From Desulfobulbus oralis (GTDB taxonomy: Bacteria > Desulfobacterota > Desulfobulbia > Desulfobulbales > Desulfobulbaceae), in the NCBI RefSeq assembly GCF_002952055.1, contig NZ_CP021255.1, positions 310,001-374,000 of the forward strand: a DNA stretch of 64,000 nucleotides, in the 5' to 3' direction. Each line of letters starts with the position of its first letter. Within the stretch, counting starts at the first letter, position 1. The position numbers and the translations under genes were made by a program. Below are positions 19,044-27,967 of the stretch, piece by piece. The notes beneath the pieces are model-generated. The model did not search any database, was not told the DNA's origin, and saw nothing but the letters and a program-made list of their open reading frames with translations.

Positions 19044-19082
19044 GGAAAAGCCCCGGTTCCCTGTGGAACCGGGGCTTTTCCT
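19044..19082 (+). terminator. Rho-independent terminator of dsrMKJOP
   Basis: A long perfect stem, GAAAAGCCCCGGTTCC / GGAACCGGGGCTTTTC, with a CTGT loop. The A- and T-rich stem ends let it serve both strands, ending dsrP from the left and the prepilin peptidase gene from the right. Confidence 0.9.
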
Positions 19083-19173
19083 TGTGGATGCGTCGCCACG
19101 GGGACTGGAGACGCTTTTCTGATGAGTGCCCTGTGCCTTCTCTGGAAAGCGGGCGCCAGCGCGGGTGGGGAGC

Positions 19174-19962
19174 TTACTGCAGGCCGCTCAGGCCGAGGTA
19201 CATTTGCCAGAGCGCCATGATTGGTTCCTGCAGGAAGAGAAAGACAGCAGCGGCGATTGCCAGAAAGGGCCCATAGGGAATGCGGGTCTGGCCGCCTTTT
19301 TTCTGGTGCACCATGGCGGCAATGCCGATGACACTGCCGAGTGTCGCGCTGCAGAGAATGACAAAGGGCAGGCTCTGCCAGCCCAGAAAAGCGCCGATCA
19401 TGGCCAGAAACTTGATGTCCCCCCCACCCATGCCCTCCTGTTTTTTGAGGAGGTAGTAGCCCAGGGCCACCGCATAGAGGATGCCGCCGCCGCAGAGGAT
19501 GCCCAGAGCAGACTGCTGCCAGCTGACCTGTTCGCTGAGCAGGGAGCCGGCAAAGCCCAGGACGATGCCCGGCAGGCTGATGATGTCTGGAATAATCTGG
19601 TGATGGAAGTCGATAAATATGATAACCAGAAGAGCCGCCACAAAGACAAAGTAGTAGAAGAAATCGAAGCCTGGCCCGAACTGTCGCATCAGGAGCGCCG
19701 CGAGGACGGCCATGGCCAGTTCGACTGCCGGATACTGGAGTGAAATCGCCTGCCGGCAGGAACGGCATTTGCCGCGGAGCATGAGATAGCTTAAGATCGG
19801 GATATTGTCGTACCAGTGCAGCATGTAGCCGCACCTGGGGCAGTGGGAGGCCGGGAAGACGACGGAGCCGCCTTCTTCCGGCAGCCGCAGGATGACGACA
19901 TTGAGAAAAGACCCGACAACCGCACCAAAGAGCGCGGCAAAGGAGCAGATGAGCAGTTCCAT
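19174..19962 (-). CDS. pilD: Prepilin peptidase / N-methyltransferase
   Basis: 262 residues, polytopic. It cleaves and N-methylates type IV prepilins or type II secretion pseudopilins at the inner membrane. Zinc-type cysteines C41/C44 (CPRCG) and C66/C69 (CRSC) lie in the N-terminal cytoplasmic domain. The aspartyl protease motifs are FIDFHHQIIPD and GGGDIKF, carrying the two catalytic aspartates. The frame is open 440 bases upstream, but MELLIC with VVGSFLNVVI right behind is the family start. A type II secretion gene begins at 63239, a possible client. Confidence 0.92.
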   Translation of the reverse strand: MELLICSFAALFGAVVGSFLNVVILRLPEEGGSVVFPASHCPRCGYMLHWYDNIPILSYLMLRGKCRSCRQAISLQYPAVELAMAVLAALLMRQFGPGFDFFYYFVFVAALLVIIFIDFHHQIIPDIISLPGIVLGFAGSLLSEQVSWQQSALGILCGGGILYAVALGYYLLKKQEGMGGGDIKFLAMIGAFLGWQSLPFVILCSATLGSVIGIAAMVHQKKGGQTRIPYGPFLAIAAAVFLFLQEPIMALWQMYLGLSGLQ

Positions 19963-20056
19963 GGGTGATCCGGGGGCAGATTGAGTAAACAGGCTGCAAT
20001 GTACGGCAAATATGCTGTCTGCAGCCGTACCAGCCAGCAATGTTGTAGCGTTTTCC

Positions 20057-20836
20057 ATGCCTGAATTCCAGAAAAATTGCACTGTCATCACCGGCGAGCA
20101 GCCGGCCCGGGGTCTGCTGCGCCTGCGCCTTGCAGCGCCGGAGATCGCCGCTGCAGTCAGGCCGGGCCAGTTTGTGATGGTCGCCTGCGGCGCTGACCGG
20201 GATCCGCTCCTGCGCCGGCCCCTTTCTGTCCACAACGCGGAAGCGGGGGCGACAATAGACCTGCTCGTGCGGGTGCTGGGGCGGGGCACCGCCGCCCTGA
20301 CCCGGCTCAGGGCCGGCGATACCCTGTCTGTGCTTGGCCCCCTGGGCCGCGGCTTTGGCGAGGCCCAGGAGGGCGCTGAAGTCCTCCTGGTGGGCGGCGG
20401 CATCGGCTGCGCGCCGCTGCTCCTGCTGGCGCGGCGTCTGCTGGCGCGTCGGGCCAGGCCGGTACTGCTCCTGGGCGCTGCCCATGGGGCAGAGGCCCGG
20501 GCCTTTCGGGACTGCTTTCAGGGGCTCGACTGCCCGGTGCATCTCAGCACCGACGACGGCTCACTGGGCTATCACGGCTTTGTGACCGGGCTCCTGCCGG
20601 AACTGGCCGCTGCCGCCTCCCGGGTCTATGCCTGCGGCCCCATGCCGATGATGGCTGCAGTGGCGCGTTTCTGCGGCAGCCGCCTGCCCTGCGAGGTGTC
20701 GCTGGAAAGCCGCATGGCCTGCGGTCTGGGCGCATGCCTGGGCTGTGCGGTTCCAGCCCCGGACAGGCCCGGCGCATACCGGCATGTGTGCAAGGACGGT
20801 CCGGTTTTTCCGGCAAACGAGGTGCTCTGGCCATGA
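20057..20836 (+). CDS. pyrK: Dihydroorotate dehydrogenase electron-transfer subunit PyrK
   Basis: 259 residues. Ferredoxin-reductase-like FAD domain (residues ~10-100, RPLSVHNA), then an NAD-binding domain ([15 protein letters not shown]), then a C-terminal [2Fe-2S] site ([13 protein letters not shown] ... HVCKDGPVF). It carries electrons from PyrD to NAD in class 1B dihydroorotate dehydrogenase. MPEFQK at 20057 is chosen as start; an upstream in-frame ATG would add residues without family character. It overlaps pyrD by ATGA. Confidence 0.93.
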   Translation: MPEFQKNCTVITGEQPARGLLRLRLAAPEIAAAVRPGQFVMVACGADRDPLLRRPLSVHNAEAGATIDLLVRVLGRGTAALTRLRAGDTLSVLGPLGRGFGEAQEGAEVLLVGGGIGCAPLLLLARRLLARRARPVLLLGAAHGAEARAFRDCFQGLDCPVHLSTDDGSLGYHGFVTGLLPELAAAASRVYACGPMPMMAAVARFCGSRLPCEVSLESRMACGLGACLGCAVPAPDRPGAYRHVCKDGPVFPANEVLWP

Positions 20837-21762
20837 GCGCACAAAACAGTCCTGATCTGCGTGTACATATCGGCGCATTGACGCTCGACAACCCGGTGAT
20901 GACCGCCTCCGGCACCTTTGGCTATGGCGCGGAGTTTGCGGGCCTGCTCGATCTGTCGCGTCTGGGGGCGCTGGTGACCAAGGGCATTTCCCTGGAGCCA
21001 CGCGCGGGCAATCCGCCGCCGCGCATTGCGGAATGCGCCTCCGGCATGCTGAACGCCATTGGCCTTGAAAACGTGGGGGTCGAGCGTTTCCTGGCCGAAA
21101 AGATGCCTTTTCTCCGGCGCTTCGGCGCCAAAACCATTGTCAATATTCTGGGCAACAGCGAGGAGGAATACGCGGCCCTGGCGGCCAGACTCGCCGGGGT
21201 GGAGGGGGTGCTCGCCCTGGAAGTGAATATCTCCTGCCCGAACGTGCGCCAGGGCGGCATTGCCTTTGGCGTGGATCCGAAAATGGCTGCCGCTGTGGTG
21301 CGGGCCGTGAAGCGGCATGCACTGCAGCCGGTCATTGTCAAACTCTCGCCCAATGTCACGGATATCTGCCTTATGGCCCGGGCCGTGGCGGATGCGGGCG
21401 CGGATGCGGTTTCGCTCATCAACACGCTGATCGGCATGGCCATCGATATCCGTACCCGCAGGCCGGAGCTCGCCAACCGCACCGGCGGCCTGTCCGGCCC
21501 GGCCATCAAGCCGGTGGCCCTGCGCATGGTCTGGCAGGTGGCCCAGGTGCTGCAGATCCCTGTTATTGGCGTCGGCGGCATTGCCACGGCGGAAGACGCG
21601 CTGGAATTTCTTCTGGCCGGGGCCACCGCAGTACAGGTGGGCACGGCAACCTTCACCAACCCCGGGGCCAGCGTGGCCATCGTGGAGGGCATAGCCGCCT
21701 GGCTGGCTGCCCAGCACGAGCCCTCGGTTCAGGCCATTATCGGCGGCCTGCGCGATGTCTGA
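20833..21762 (+). CDS. pyrD: Dihydroorotate dehydrogenase catalytic subunit (class 1B)
   Basis: 309 residues, FMN TIM barrel oxidising dihydroorotate to orotate in pyrimidine synthesis. TASGTFGYG and KGISLEPR near the N-terminus, active-site cysteine in [16 protein letters not shown] and [14 protein letters not shown] for FMN phosphate. The catalytic cysteine and the adjoining pyrK place it in class 1B. Start ATG 20833 overlaps the pyrK stop; its end overlaps aroD by 8 bases. Confidence 0.95.
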   Translation: MSAQNSPDLRVHIGALTLDNPVMTASGTFGYGAEFAGLLDLSRLGALVTKGISLEPRAGNPPPRIAECASGMLNAIGLENVGVERFLAEKMPFLRRFGAKTIVNILGNSEEEYAALAARLAGVEGVLALEVNISCPNVRQGGIAFGVDPKMAAAVVRAVKRHALQPVIVKLSPNVTDICLMARAVADAGADAVSLINTLIGMAIDIRTRRPELANRTGGLSGPAIKPVALRMVWQVAQVLQIPVIGVGGIATAEDALEFLLAGATAVQVGTATFTNPGASVAIVEGIAAWLAAQHEPSVQAIIGGLRDV

Positions 21763-22453
21763 CAACAGGCGCGGCCTGCTTTGTCTGTCTCTGGCCGGCC
21801 CGGACGCGGCTGCCCTGATTCGTCGGGCCGAAGCGCTCATCGATTTGGCCGATCTGGTGGAACTTCGGCTGGACAGTATGCAAGACCCGGACATCAGGCC
21901 CTTTTGCCGGCGCTTTGCCACGCCGGTTTTGGCGACTAACCGGCCCACCTGGGAAGGTGGCGCCTTTGCCGGCCCGGAAGATGAACGGCTGGCGCTGCTG
22001 ACCCAGGCCATGAGCGCGGGTGCAGCCTATGTGGACATCGAACTCCGCACCGAGGCCAGCCGCCGGGATGCCTTTCTGGCTGCAGCCAGGGCCGCGGGCA
22101 AATGGGCCCTGGTTTCGTGGCATGACTTCAGGGCAACGCCGGATACGGCCGCGCTGACCCGGATTTTTGCCAGGATGCGCGCCACAGCGGCCCGAAGCGG
22201 CAAAATCGTGACCACCGCCGAAAATGCCGCCGACGCGGCCCGCCTTCTGGGCCTGCTTGCTCACAGTAGTCCCGAATTCCCCCTGAGCGCCTTTGCCATG
22301 GGCGCGCCCGGCGGCATTACCCGCCTGAGCTCGCTTTTTCTGGGCGGCCATATCGGCTATGCATCCGCAGACGCTGCCCTGGCCACTGCGCCGGGGCAGA
22401 TGGAGCTCCGGCGTCTGCGGGACCTTTGCGATCTTTTCGAGGCAAAATCATGA
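21755..22453 (+). CDS. aroD: Type I 3-dehydroquinate dehydratase
   Basis: 232 residues. Third step of the shikimate pathway, by a Schiff-base mechanism. VELRLD near residue 35, catalytic His at H123 (SWHDF), Schiff-base Lys K150 (SGKIVTTA) and MGAPG near the C-terminus identify the type I family. It starts within the end of pyrD and overlaps aroE by ATGA. Confidence 0.93.
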   Translation: MSDNRRGLLCLSLAGPDAAALIRRAEALIDLADLVELRLDSMQDPDIRPFCRRFATPVLATNRPTWEGGAFAGPEDERLALLTQAMSAGAAYVDIELRTEASRRDAFLAAARAAGKWALVSWHDFRATPDTAALTRIFARMRATAARSGKIVTTAENAADAARLLGLLAHSSPEFPLSAFAMGAPGGITRLSSLFLGGHIGYASADAALATAPGQMELRRLRDLCDLFEAKS

Positions 22454-23289
22454 CCATAAGCGGAACGACCCGCCTGTTCGGCGTCTTGGGCAGCCCGGTG
22501 GGGCACTCGCTCAGCCCGGCCATGCACAATGCGGCCTTTCAGTCGCGGAACATCGATGCGGTCTATATTCCTCTGGCCGCCACCGAACTGGCCGCGGCCT
22601 TTGCGGGCATCAAGGCCCTGTCCTTCAGCGGCGTGTCGGTGACCGTGCCGCACAAGGTGGCCATTCTGCCGCTTCTGGACAGCATCGACCCGGTGGCGCA
22701 GAAGATCGGCGCGGTCAACACGCTCGTCTTCAGGCAGCGGGCCGATGGCCGGGTGCACTGCACGGGCGTCAACACCGACTGGCTGGGCGCCAACCAGGCC
22801 CTGGAGCAGGTCATCCCCCTGAAGGGGGCCTCGGTGCTGCTTCTGGGCGCGGGCGGCGCGGCCCGGGCCGTGGGCTTTGGCCTGAAAGAGGCAGGCGCGC
22901 AGTTGCTTGTGCACAATCGCGGCGAGGAGCGCGGTCGGGCCCTGGCAGCCCAGCTCGAATGCGGCTGTCTCACGGCCGGAGAACTGCGCGGCCGGCGGGC
23001 CGACATTCTGGTGAACGCCACCTCGGTCGGCATGACGCCCCATGCGGACGGGATCCCGATTGAGCCTGATCTGCTTTCGAACTTCCAGGTGGTTATGGAC
23101 ATCGTCTATGCACCGCTCAGGACCAGGCTCCTGCGCGAAGCCGCAAGCCGGGGCTGCACGGTGGTGTCCGGCAGCAGCATGCTTTTGTATCAGGCCATGG
23201 CCCAGTGGCGCCTGTGGATGGACGCCGAGCCGCCGCTTGAGGCCATGCGCGCGGCCCTCATGGCCGGCCTCGAACAGCAGGGTGGCTGA
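22450..23289 (+). CDS. aroE: Shikimate dehydrogenase
   Basis: 279 residues. Reduces 3-dehydroshikimate with NADPH. Substrate-binding N-domain: LGSPVGHSLSPAMHNAAF and VTVPHK with the catalytic lysine; AVNTLV and GVNTDW follow. Nucleotide domain GAGGAARAV. Start ATG 22450 overlaps the aroD stop, with GAGG just upstream. Confidence 0.95.
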   Translation: MTISGTTRLFGVLGSPVGHSLSPAMHNAAFQSRNIDAVYIPLAATELAAAFAGIKALSFSGVSVTVPHKVAILPLLDSIDPVAQKIGAVNTLVFRQRADGRVHCTGVNTDWLGANQALEQVIPLKGASVLLLGAGGAARAVGFGLKEAGAQLLVHNRGEERGRALAAQLECGCLTAGELRGRRADILVNATSVGMTPHADGIPIEPDLLSNFQVVMDIVYAPLRTRLLREAASRGCTVVSGSSMLLYQAMAQWRLWMDAEPPLEAMRAALMAGLEQQGG

Positions 23290-23291
23290 GC

Positions 23292-24572
23292 ATGCGCAGC
23301 ATTCAGCCTGTCTCCAATATAGATGTGGGCCTTGCGGTGCCCGGGTCCAAGAGCATCACCCAGCGGGCCCTGGTCGCCGCGGCCCTGGCAGGCGGCGAAT
23401 CCCTGCTCCTGGGCGTTCTGGACAGCGAAGACACAAACTATCTGCGCAGCGCCCTGCGGGCCTTGGGCGTGCGCATTGACTGCAGTGACCCGGAGGCCTG
23501 GCGGGTGCAGGGCTGCGGCGGCCGCCTGCGCGCTCCGGATGCCCCGATTTACCTGGGCAACAACGGCACAGCCACCAGGCTCTTGACCTCGGTGGCTGCC
23601 CTGGCGGGCGGCCCGGTGCGCATCACCGGCGATGCCCGCATGGCCGAGCGACCCATTGCGCCGCTCATGGAGGCGCTGCGGGGCTGGGGCGTGGCGATTG
23701 CCAGCGAGCGCGGCAACGGCTGCCCGCCGCTCACCATTCACGGCCAGGGCATCCAAGGCGGCAGCACCACGCTGGCAACCGGCAAGTCCAGCCAGTATCT
23801 GTCCTCACTGCTGCTGGTCGCCCCCTATGCGCAGGAGACGGCGGAGATCGCCGTGGCCGGCAGGCTCTATTCCCGGCCCTACGTGGACATGACGCTCGCG
23901 GTGATGCAGGCCTTTGGCGTGCAGGCAGGGCCTGTTCCGGGACAGAGCCGATTCGTGGTGCCCCGGGGCGGCTACCGTGCCCGGCAGTACCAGATCGAGG
24001 GCGATGCCTCCAGCGCCTCGTACTTCCTGGCCGCGGCGGCCATCTGCGGCGGTCGGGTGCGGGTGATGAACCTGCCTTCGCCCTCCCTGCAGGGCGACGC
24101 CGGATTCGTGGAGCTGCTGGCGCGCATGGGCTGCCGGGTGGAGCAGGACAGGGGCGGCATGCAGGTGACAGGCGCTTCCTGCCTGCACGGCATCGAGGCC
24201 GACATGGGCGACATGCCCGATGTCGCGCCCACGCTGGCCGTGGTGGCGGCCTTTGCCGAAGGCATGACCAGCATCACGAACGTCTCCCACCTCAGGGTCA
24301 AGGAGTGCGACCGGCTGAGCGCCATGACCCATGAACTGCGCCGCCTGGGCGTGGCTGTGGAGGAGCGGGAGGACGCCATGCACATTCAGGGCAGGGGCGG
24401 CCTGGGCCTGCACGGCGGCCGTATCCAGACCTACAGGGACCACCGCATCGCCATGAGCATGGCGCTGGCCGGCCTGCGCATTCCGGGGGTGGCGATAGAG
24501 GGCGAAGACTGTGTGGCCAAGTCCTTCCCGGATTTCTGGGAGCGCTTCCGTATGCTGGAAGGGCAGGGATAG
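23292..24572 (+). CDS. aroA: EPSP synthase
   Basis: 426 residues, two-domain 3-phosphoshikimate 1-carboxyvinyltransferase. PGSKSITQRALVAAALA holds the Lys-Ser pair; LGNNGTATRLL, RPIAPLMEAL, GKSSQYLSSLLL and the C-terminal YRDHRIAMSMAL follow. N-terminal glycine-rich segment is NNGTATR rather than the common NAGTA, worth checking for glyphosate response. Last gene of the pyr-aro operon, two bases after aroE, before a terminator. Confidence 0.94.
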   Translation: MRSIQPVSNIDVGLAVPGSKSITQRALVAAALAGGESLLLGVLDSEDTNYLRSALRALGVRIDCSDPEAWRVQGCGGRLRAPDAPIYLGNNGTATRLLTSVAALAGGPVRITGDARMAERPIAPLMEALRGWGVAIASERGNGCPPLTIHGQGIQGGSTTLATGKSSQYLSSLLLVAPYAQETAEIAVAGRLYSRPYVDMTLAVMQAFGVQAGPVPGQSRFVVPRGGYRARQYQIEGDASSASYFLAAAAICGGRVRVMNLPSPSLQGDAGFVELLARMGCRVEQDRGGMQVTGASCLHGIEADMGDMPDVAPTLAVVAAFAEGMTSITNVSHLRVKECDRLSAMTHELRRLGVAVEEREDAMHIQGRGGLGLHGGRIQTYRDHRIAMSMALAGLRIPGVAIEGEDCVAKSFPDFWERFRMLEGQG

Positions 24573-24633
24573 GCCGGGCATCCTTATCCCTGGTTTTTTC
24601 TCTTTGGCCAGCTCGGAACGAAGGGCCCCAGGC

Positions 24634-24667
24634 GAGGCCCTGCGACGTGGCGCAGGCTCTTTTTTTC
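24634..24667 (+). terminator. Terminator after aroA
   Basis: Stem GAGGCCCTGCG / CGCAGGCTC with a two-base bulge and a 6-base loop, followed by a run of seven T. It ends the pyrK-aroA operon, just before the IS30-like element. Confidence 0.75.
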
Positions 24668-24708
24668 GTGCAATGGGGCCTTGGGGAGGACGGGCCGGGG
24701 CATGGTGA

Positions 24709-25775
24709 ATTCAAATTGCAAATGCACCGGTGAGGGCCTGGTTAAAAACCTCGGCTGGAGTCTGGTAGTGTAAACATTTGCGCGGCCGGTTATTCAGTTG
24801 TTCTGCCGCCTTAACGACCATTGCTTCCGTGATCTTGTGAAAGCTGATGCCCCTGGGAAAATACTGCCGCAAAAGCCCGCCCTCGTTTTCGTTTGTGCCA
24901 CGCTGCCAAGGAGCATGTGGTTTACAAAAATACGTGCGCAGGCCAGTGGCCAACTCCAGAGCCCTGAAGCCTGCCAGTTCCGAACCATTATCCAGCGTCA
25001 GGGTCTGCCTCAGCTTTGGCGGCACAGCACGCAGGCAGGGAATGAGTGCCGCATTGAAGGACGCGGCTGTCTTGTACCCTGGCCAGCAGGAGAAAGCGGC
25101 TCCTGCGTTCGGTACAGCTGAGCAGCGGCTGCTTTTCCTTTGGAGGCACAGACAAGGTCGGCTTCCCAGTCACCAAAGCGAGTTCTGAGTTCCACAATCC
25201 CCGGGCGGCAGCTGATATCAATACGCCCGGGAAACAGGCGCCGGCCCTGGCCATACCTGGCTTGCCGCCTCCGGCCTTTGTGGGCGCGGCGCAGATGGCG
25301 GTAGCTGGTATCGCCGAATTGTGCCGCTGCATGGACCCAGCGGTAGATAGTCTCTGTACTGATACGCATGCTTTGATCCTCTGGATACTCCAGACGGATG
25401 CGCCCTGCAATCTGCTCGGAAAACCAGTTTGCGCGCAACTTTTCATCGACCCAGGCGATCAATCCGGGCCGATTCATACAACGGTAATGCCTTGCTCTCT
25501 TTCGTCTTTTCCGGGCACGCCGCTCTGCGCTCTGCGCACGATAGCCTCGTTTTGCAGAACCCACGTTGCGGCGCAGCTCCCGGGAAAGCGTGCTGTGACT
25601 CCTGCCCAGGCGTCTGGCCATTTCCCGGCAGCTCAGGCCCATGGACACAAATATTTCGATCCTGATGCGTTCTTCCAGAGTAAGATGGCTATGGGACATG
25701 GCGGGCTCCTTCTGGCCGAGTGGTTGTTGGTGCTGCCAACTCTACCAGAATCCCGCCTTGTCCTTTTAACTTTTC
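24709..25775 (-). mobile_element. IS30-like element, degenerate copy
   Basis: About 1.07 kb, in inverse orientation to the intact copy at 27968-29046. One end (GGTGAATTCAAATTGCAAAT at 24709) is identical to the far end of the other copy. The gene-proximal end agrees up to AAGGACAAGGCGGGATTCTG and then diverges, so its terminal repeat is lost or altered. The transposase carries frame changes. Confidence 0.85.
24711..25699 (-). pseudogene. Frameshifted IS30-like transposase
   Basis: The N-terminal part (MSHSHLTLEERIRIEIFVSM onward, HTH region ETARRLGR-like, to FGDWEADLVCASKGK) is read in one frame down to ~25130. The C-terminal DDE part (LRQTLTLDNGSE ... RGTNENEGGLLRQYFPRG ... LNNRPRKCL) is read in another. 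Comparison with the intact copy shows a one-base insertion near 25125 and a five-base deletion near 25075 in this copy, net loss of frame. The integrase core residues are otherwise retained. Confidence 0.85.
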
Positions 25776-25816
25776 ATCCCCCTACCACGTGGTGCGTTTG
25801 GAATGAGAATCTACCC

Positions 25817-25860
25817 CCAGGCGATCAGATCGGAGCGGCTCATGCAGCGGTAATGGCGCA
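25817..25860 (-). pseudogene. Short remnant of a further IS30-like transposase
   Basis: Reads RHYRCMSRSDLIAW on the minus strand, against RHYRCMNRPGLIAW in the neighbouring copy. About 44 bases match with scattered changes. It ends at a stop and has no flanking transposase sequence. Confidence 0.5.
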
Positions 25861-25899
25861 GCTCCCGGCAATCTCCGCAAGCAGACGGTTCTTCAGATC

Positions 25900-26055
25900 T
25901 TAGAGATAGTACGTGCTCCTGGCACTACGGTCTTCGGAGCCGCCGGTTCCGGCGCCATAGCCATAGCTAGCCAGAACCACACCGTTGACCTCTACCTGAC
26001 GCAAAGGGCGTAGGGACATCCCATAATAAGTGCTGGTGTAGGAATATGACGTGTG
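25900..26055 (-). pseudogene. C-terminal stump of an unrecognised protein
   Basis: Minus strand reads HTSYSYTSTYYGMSLRPLRQ then VEVNGVVLASYGYGAGTGGS and a stop at 25900. Upstream it meets a TGA within GGTGAATTCAC, the same bases as the IS30-like terminus. The tyrosine/glycine-rich composition and the GMSLRPLR phrase resemble ends of surface or FISUMP-type proteins, but I cannot identify the family. It looks like a gene cut by an insertion and deletion event. Confidence 0.4.
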
Positions 26056-26086
26056 AATTCACCAAATGCTCAGCTCATTCACGAAC

Positions 26087-26683
26087 TCACTTTAAAAATA
26101 GCTGGAGTTCATCTAAGGTCCTCCACCACTCTCTGTTTCTATGATAAGTGTCCCAATCAACTTCTTCTTGTACTTCATTTACATGACATATATCCCTCCA
26201 AGTGTATTCTTTTGGAAAGCTTTTCCAGTATAATAAACTTCCTGGATATATTTCATTTAGCACTAAATTATCTGATAAAGTATGATATAAATTTGATTCT
26301 ATCGAAGTTTTTGCAAATTTGTATCCAATATTTTTATCAGTGCAAAGAAAGTCAATAATTATATTAGTACTATCTTCATATGATGAGTCAATACAGTATC
26401 TATTCCAAATTGGGGTTCTCTCAATTGCCCATATACCTCCTCCTTTTTTAGTAATTTGGTAATAATTATTATTAAATGTTATATATTGTTCATATTTTAA
26501 AGTATTAAGAACTCTTAATAATTCTCTGTCATTAAAATCATGTGAATACTCAACATTCATATGAATAGAATAGTTTTCTTCACATAAATTTTTAAAATTG
26601 CTTCTTCCTTCTAAAGCTAGAAAATCGAGTATAAATAATTCACCATTTGAGAGATGTGTGATTTTTGTCCTTTTTGGCAGCAT
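26087..26683 (-). CDS. Hypothetical AT-rich cargo protein
   Basis: 198 residues, no signal peptide, no membrane segment, acidic and rich in Asn, Tyr and Ile. The gene is much AT-richer than the chromosome, a clear sign of transfer. Residues 1-85 (HLSNGELFILDFLALEGRS ... LLRVLNTLKYEQYITFNNN) look like a winged-helix-type fold by pattern, which is only my impression. No family recognised. With RHS debris at the window start, an orphan immunity protein is one possibility. It is followed upstream by another small AT-rich gene on the same strand. Confidence 0.55.
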   Translation of the reverse strand: MLPKRTKITHLSNGELFILDFLALEGRSNFKNLCEENYSIHMNVEYSHDFNDRELLRVLNTLKYEQYITFNNNYYQITKKGGGIWAIERTPIWNRYCIDSSYEDSTNIIIDFLCTDKNIGYKFAKTSIESNLYHTLSDNLVLNEIYPGSLLYWKSFPKEYTWRDICHVNEVQEEVDWDTYHRNREWWRTLDELQLFLK

Positions 26684-26709
26684 AAAAATAGCTTAATGTT
26701 ATCATTGAA

Positions 26710-26895
26710 TTAGTTAATGAGCCAGCCAAATATATTTTTGATTGGGCCTCTAATTGTCTCTTCACAACATTGACAAGTTGTTGTACTCACCAAATGAGAG
26801 CCATTTCCAGTTACTTGGTAATGATACCCTTTCCCAGCACAAGGACATTTATAAAATAATTCCATTTCTAAAACAATAGTGAATTTATAATCCAT
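26710..26895 (-). CDS. Small cysteine-rich AT-rich protein
   Basis: 61 residues from 26895, or 51 from the ATG at 26865. CPC near the N-terminus and CQCCEE in the middle could bind a metal ion. The first ATG lies at the IS630-like boundary, so the true start may be the inner ATG or the gene may have lost its 5' end to that insertion. Neither start has a clear Shine-Dalgarno. Unknown function; same base composition and strand as the 198-residue neighbour 26 bases away, so probably one former operon. Confidence 0.4.
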   Translation of the reverse strand: MDYKFTIVLEMELFYKCPCAGKGYHYQVTGNGSHLVSTTTCQCCEETIRGPIKNIFGWLIN

Positions 26896-27447
26896 GACCA
26901 GGCGACGATGGATTTGACGCGGGGCTGATCGAGTTCCATACTGCGCAAGGCTGTTTCCAGGTGATCTTCCAGAGCATCAAGACTGTCGAAAACCAGGTTG
27001 CCAAAGTATTGCTCACGCACTTCATCCCATATATGCTCAACAGGATGCAACTCGGGCGAATAAGGAGGCAGCGAAACAAGCCGCATGTTGGCGGGAATGT
27101 TCAGGCACGACTCCCTGTGCCAGCCAGCGCCATCCAGAATCATGAGCAGTCTTTCTTCAGGATAACGGGAAGCCACTTCATCCAGGAATATCTGCATGCA
27201 CACCCTGTTGACATGCGGCATGATCAACGTGTCCAGGCGACCATCACTCACCGATACCGTGGCATAGGCGTAAACAGATTCCTGCGTTACCATGCTCCGG
27301 CATACGGGGCGATGCGGCCGTGGACACCAGCACCGCCTTGACAGCGAAATCCGGCCAAAGCGGCCCTCATCCTGAAACAGCACGCGCAAGGGTCCCGTTC
27401 CAGGCCAATGGCTGTCTACGGTGGCGAGCAATGCCGGGAATTTTTTT
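26868..27447 (-). CDS. IS630-like transposase, DDE frame
   Basis: Continues ORF A after the A7 tract. FPALLATVDS, LFQDEGRFGRI (first Asp), LLMILDGAGWHRE (second Asp), LPPYSPELHPVEHIWDEVRE (final Glu region) form the DDE catalytic core. No own start in this frame belongs to the family, so expression needs slippage at the A7 run or the copy is broken. Its last residues run past the element into flanking AT-rich DNA. Confidence 0.7.
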
Positions 27448-27957
27448 CCACTCTGCCTGTATCCCGGCATCGGCCCTGACGTGCCGCTTGTCCGGAGCGA
27501 GCTTGCGCCAGTTATGGCGGTGCAGCAAATTGTAGACTGTGGACAGGGGAACAGTGCGGCCCAGGTGCGCATCGAGCGCCTGCTTGATCTCCCGGACAAC
27601 CAGAATGCCACCCTGGGCTGCTTTTTCGAAGAAAGGAGCCAGGAAAGCGGCTTCTTCCTCCCTGCTCATGTTTTCATGCCGTCTGCCGCCCGGTTTTCGC
27701 TTGTCCAAATCAGGCGCGCCTGCCAGGCGGATGAACCGGTTGCGCAGCTGACAGACCCATCCTTTGGATATTCCGGTGACCATGGCCACCTGTTCCAGGG
27801 AAAAACCAAACTCCAGCGGCAGGATGACTGCCTGGGCCTGGCGGAGCTCTGCCACTGTGTGCGCCTGTTTCAATGCCTCCCTGGCCGCAACAAGAACCTC
27901 TTGTCCTCGTGCTGGACGTGCCATCTGCCCACCTCCTGTAAGATGAGCATATTATAC
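26890..27957 (-). mobile_element. IS630-like element
   Basis: About 1.07 kb with a two-frame transposase. The ends are near TATAATCCATGACC (left) and, read inward from the right, GGTATAATATGCTCAT, consistent with the TA target used by IS630/Tc1 elements. It abuts the intact IS30-like copy by about 10 bases. Exact ends are approximate. Confidence 0.7.
27367..27924 (-). CDS. IS630-like transposase, N-terminal frame
   Basis: 185 residues. N-terminal helix-turn-helix region (LPLEFGFSLEQVAMVTGISK, then GWVCQLRNRF) and a linker with KPGGRRHENMS, then VPLSTVYNLLHRHNWRKLAP, typical of IS630 DNA-binding halves. It runs through an A7 tract (27441-27447) and then out of the conserved frame. The DDE half is in the +1 frame after that tract. 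Confidence 0.75.
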   Translation of the reverse strand: MARPARGQEVLVAAREALKQAHTVAELRQAQAVILPLEFGFSLEQVAMVTGISKGWVCQLRNRFIRLAGAPDLDKRKPGGRRHENMSREEEAAFLAPFFEKAAQGGILVVREIKQALDAHLGRTVPLSTVYNLLHRHNWRKLAPDKRHVRADAGIQAEWKKIPGIARHRRQPLAWNGTLARAVSG

Positions 27958-27967
27958 CATTAATGAT

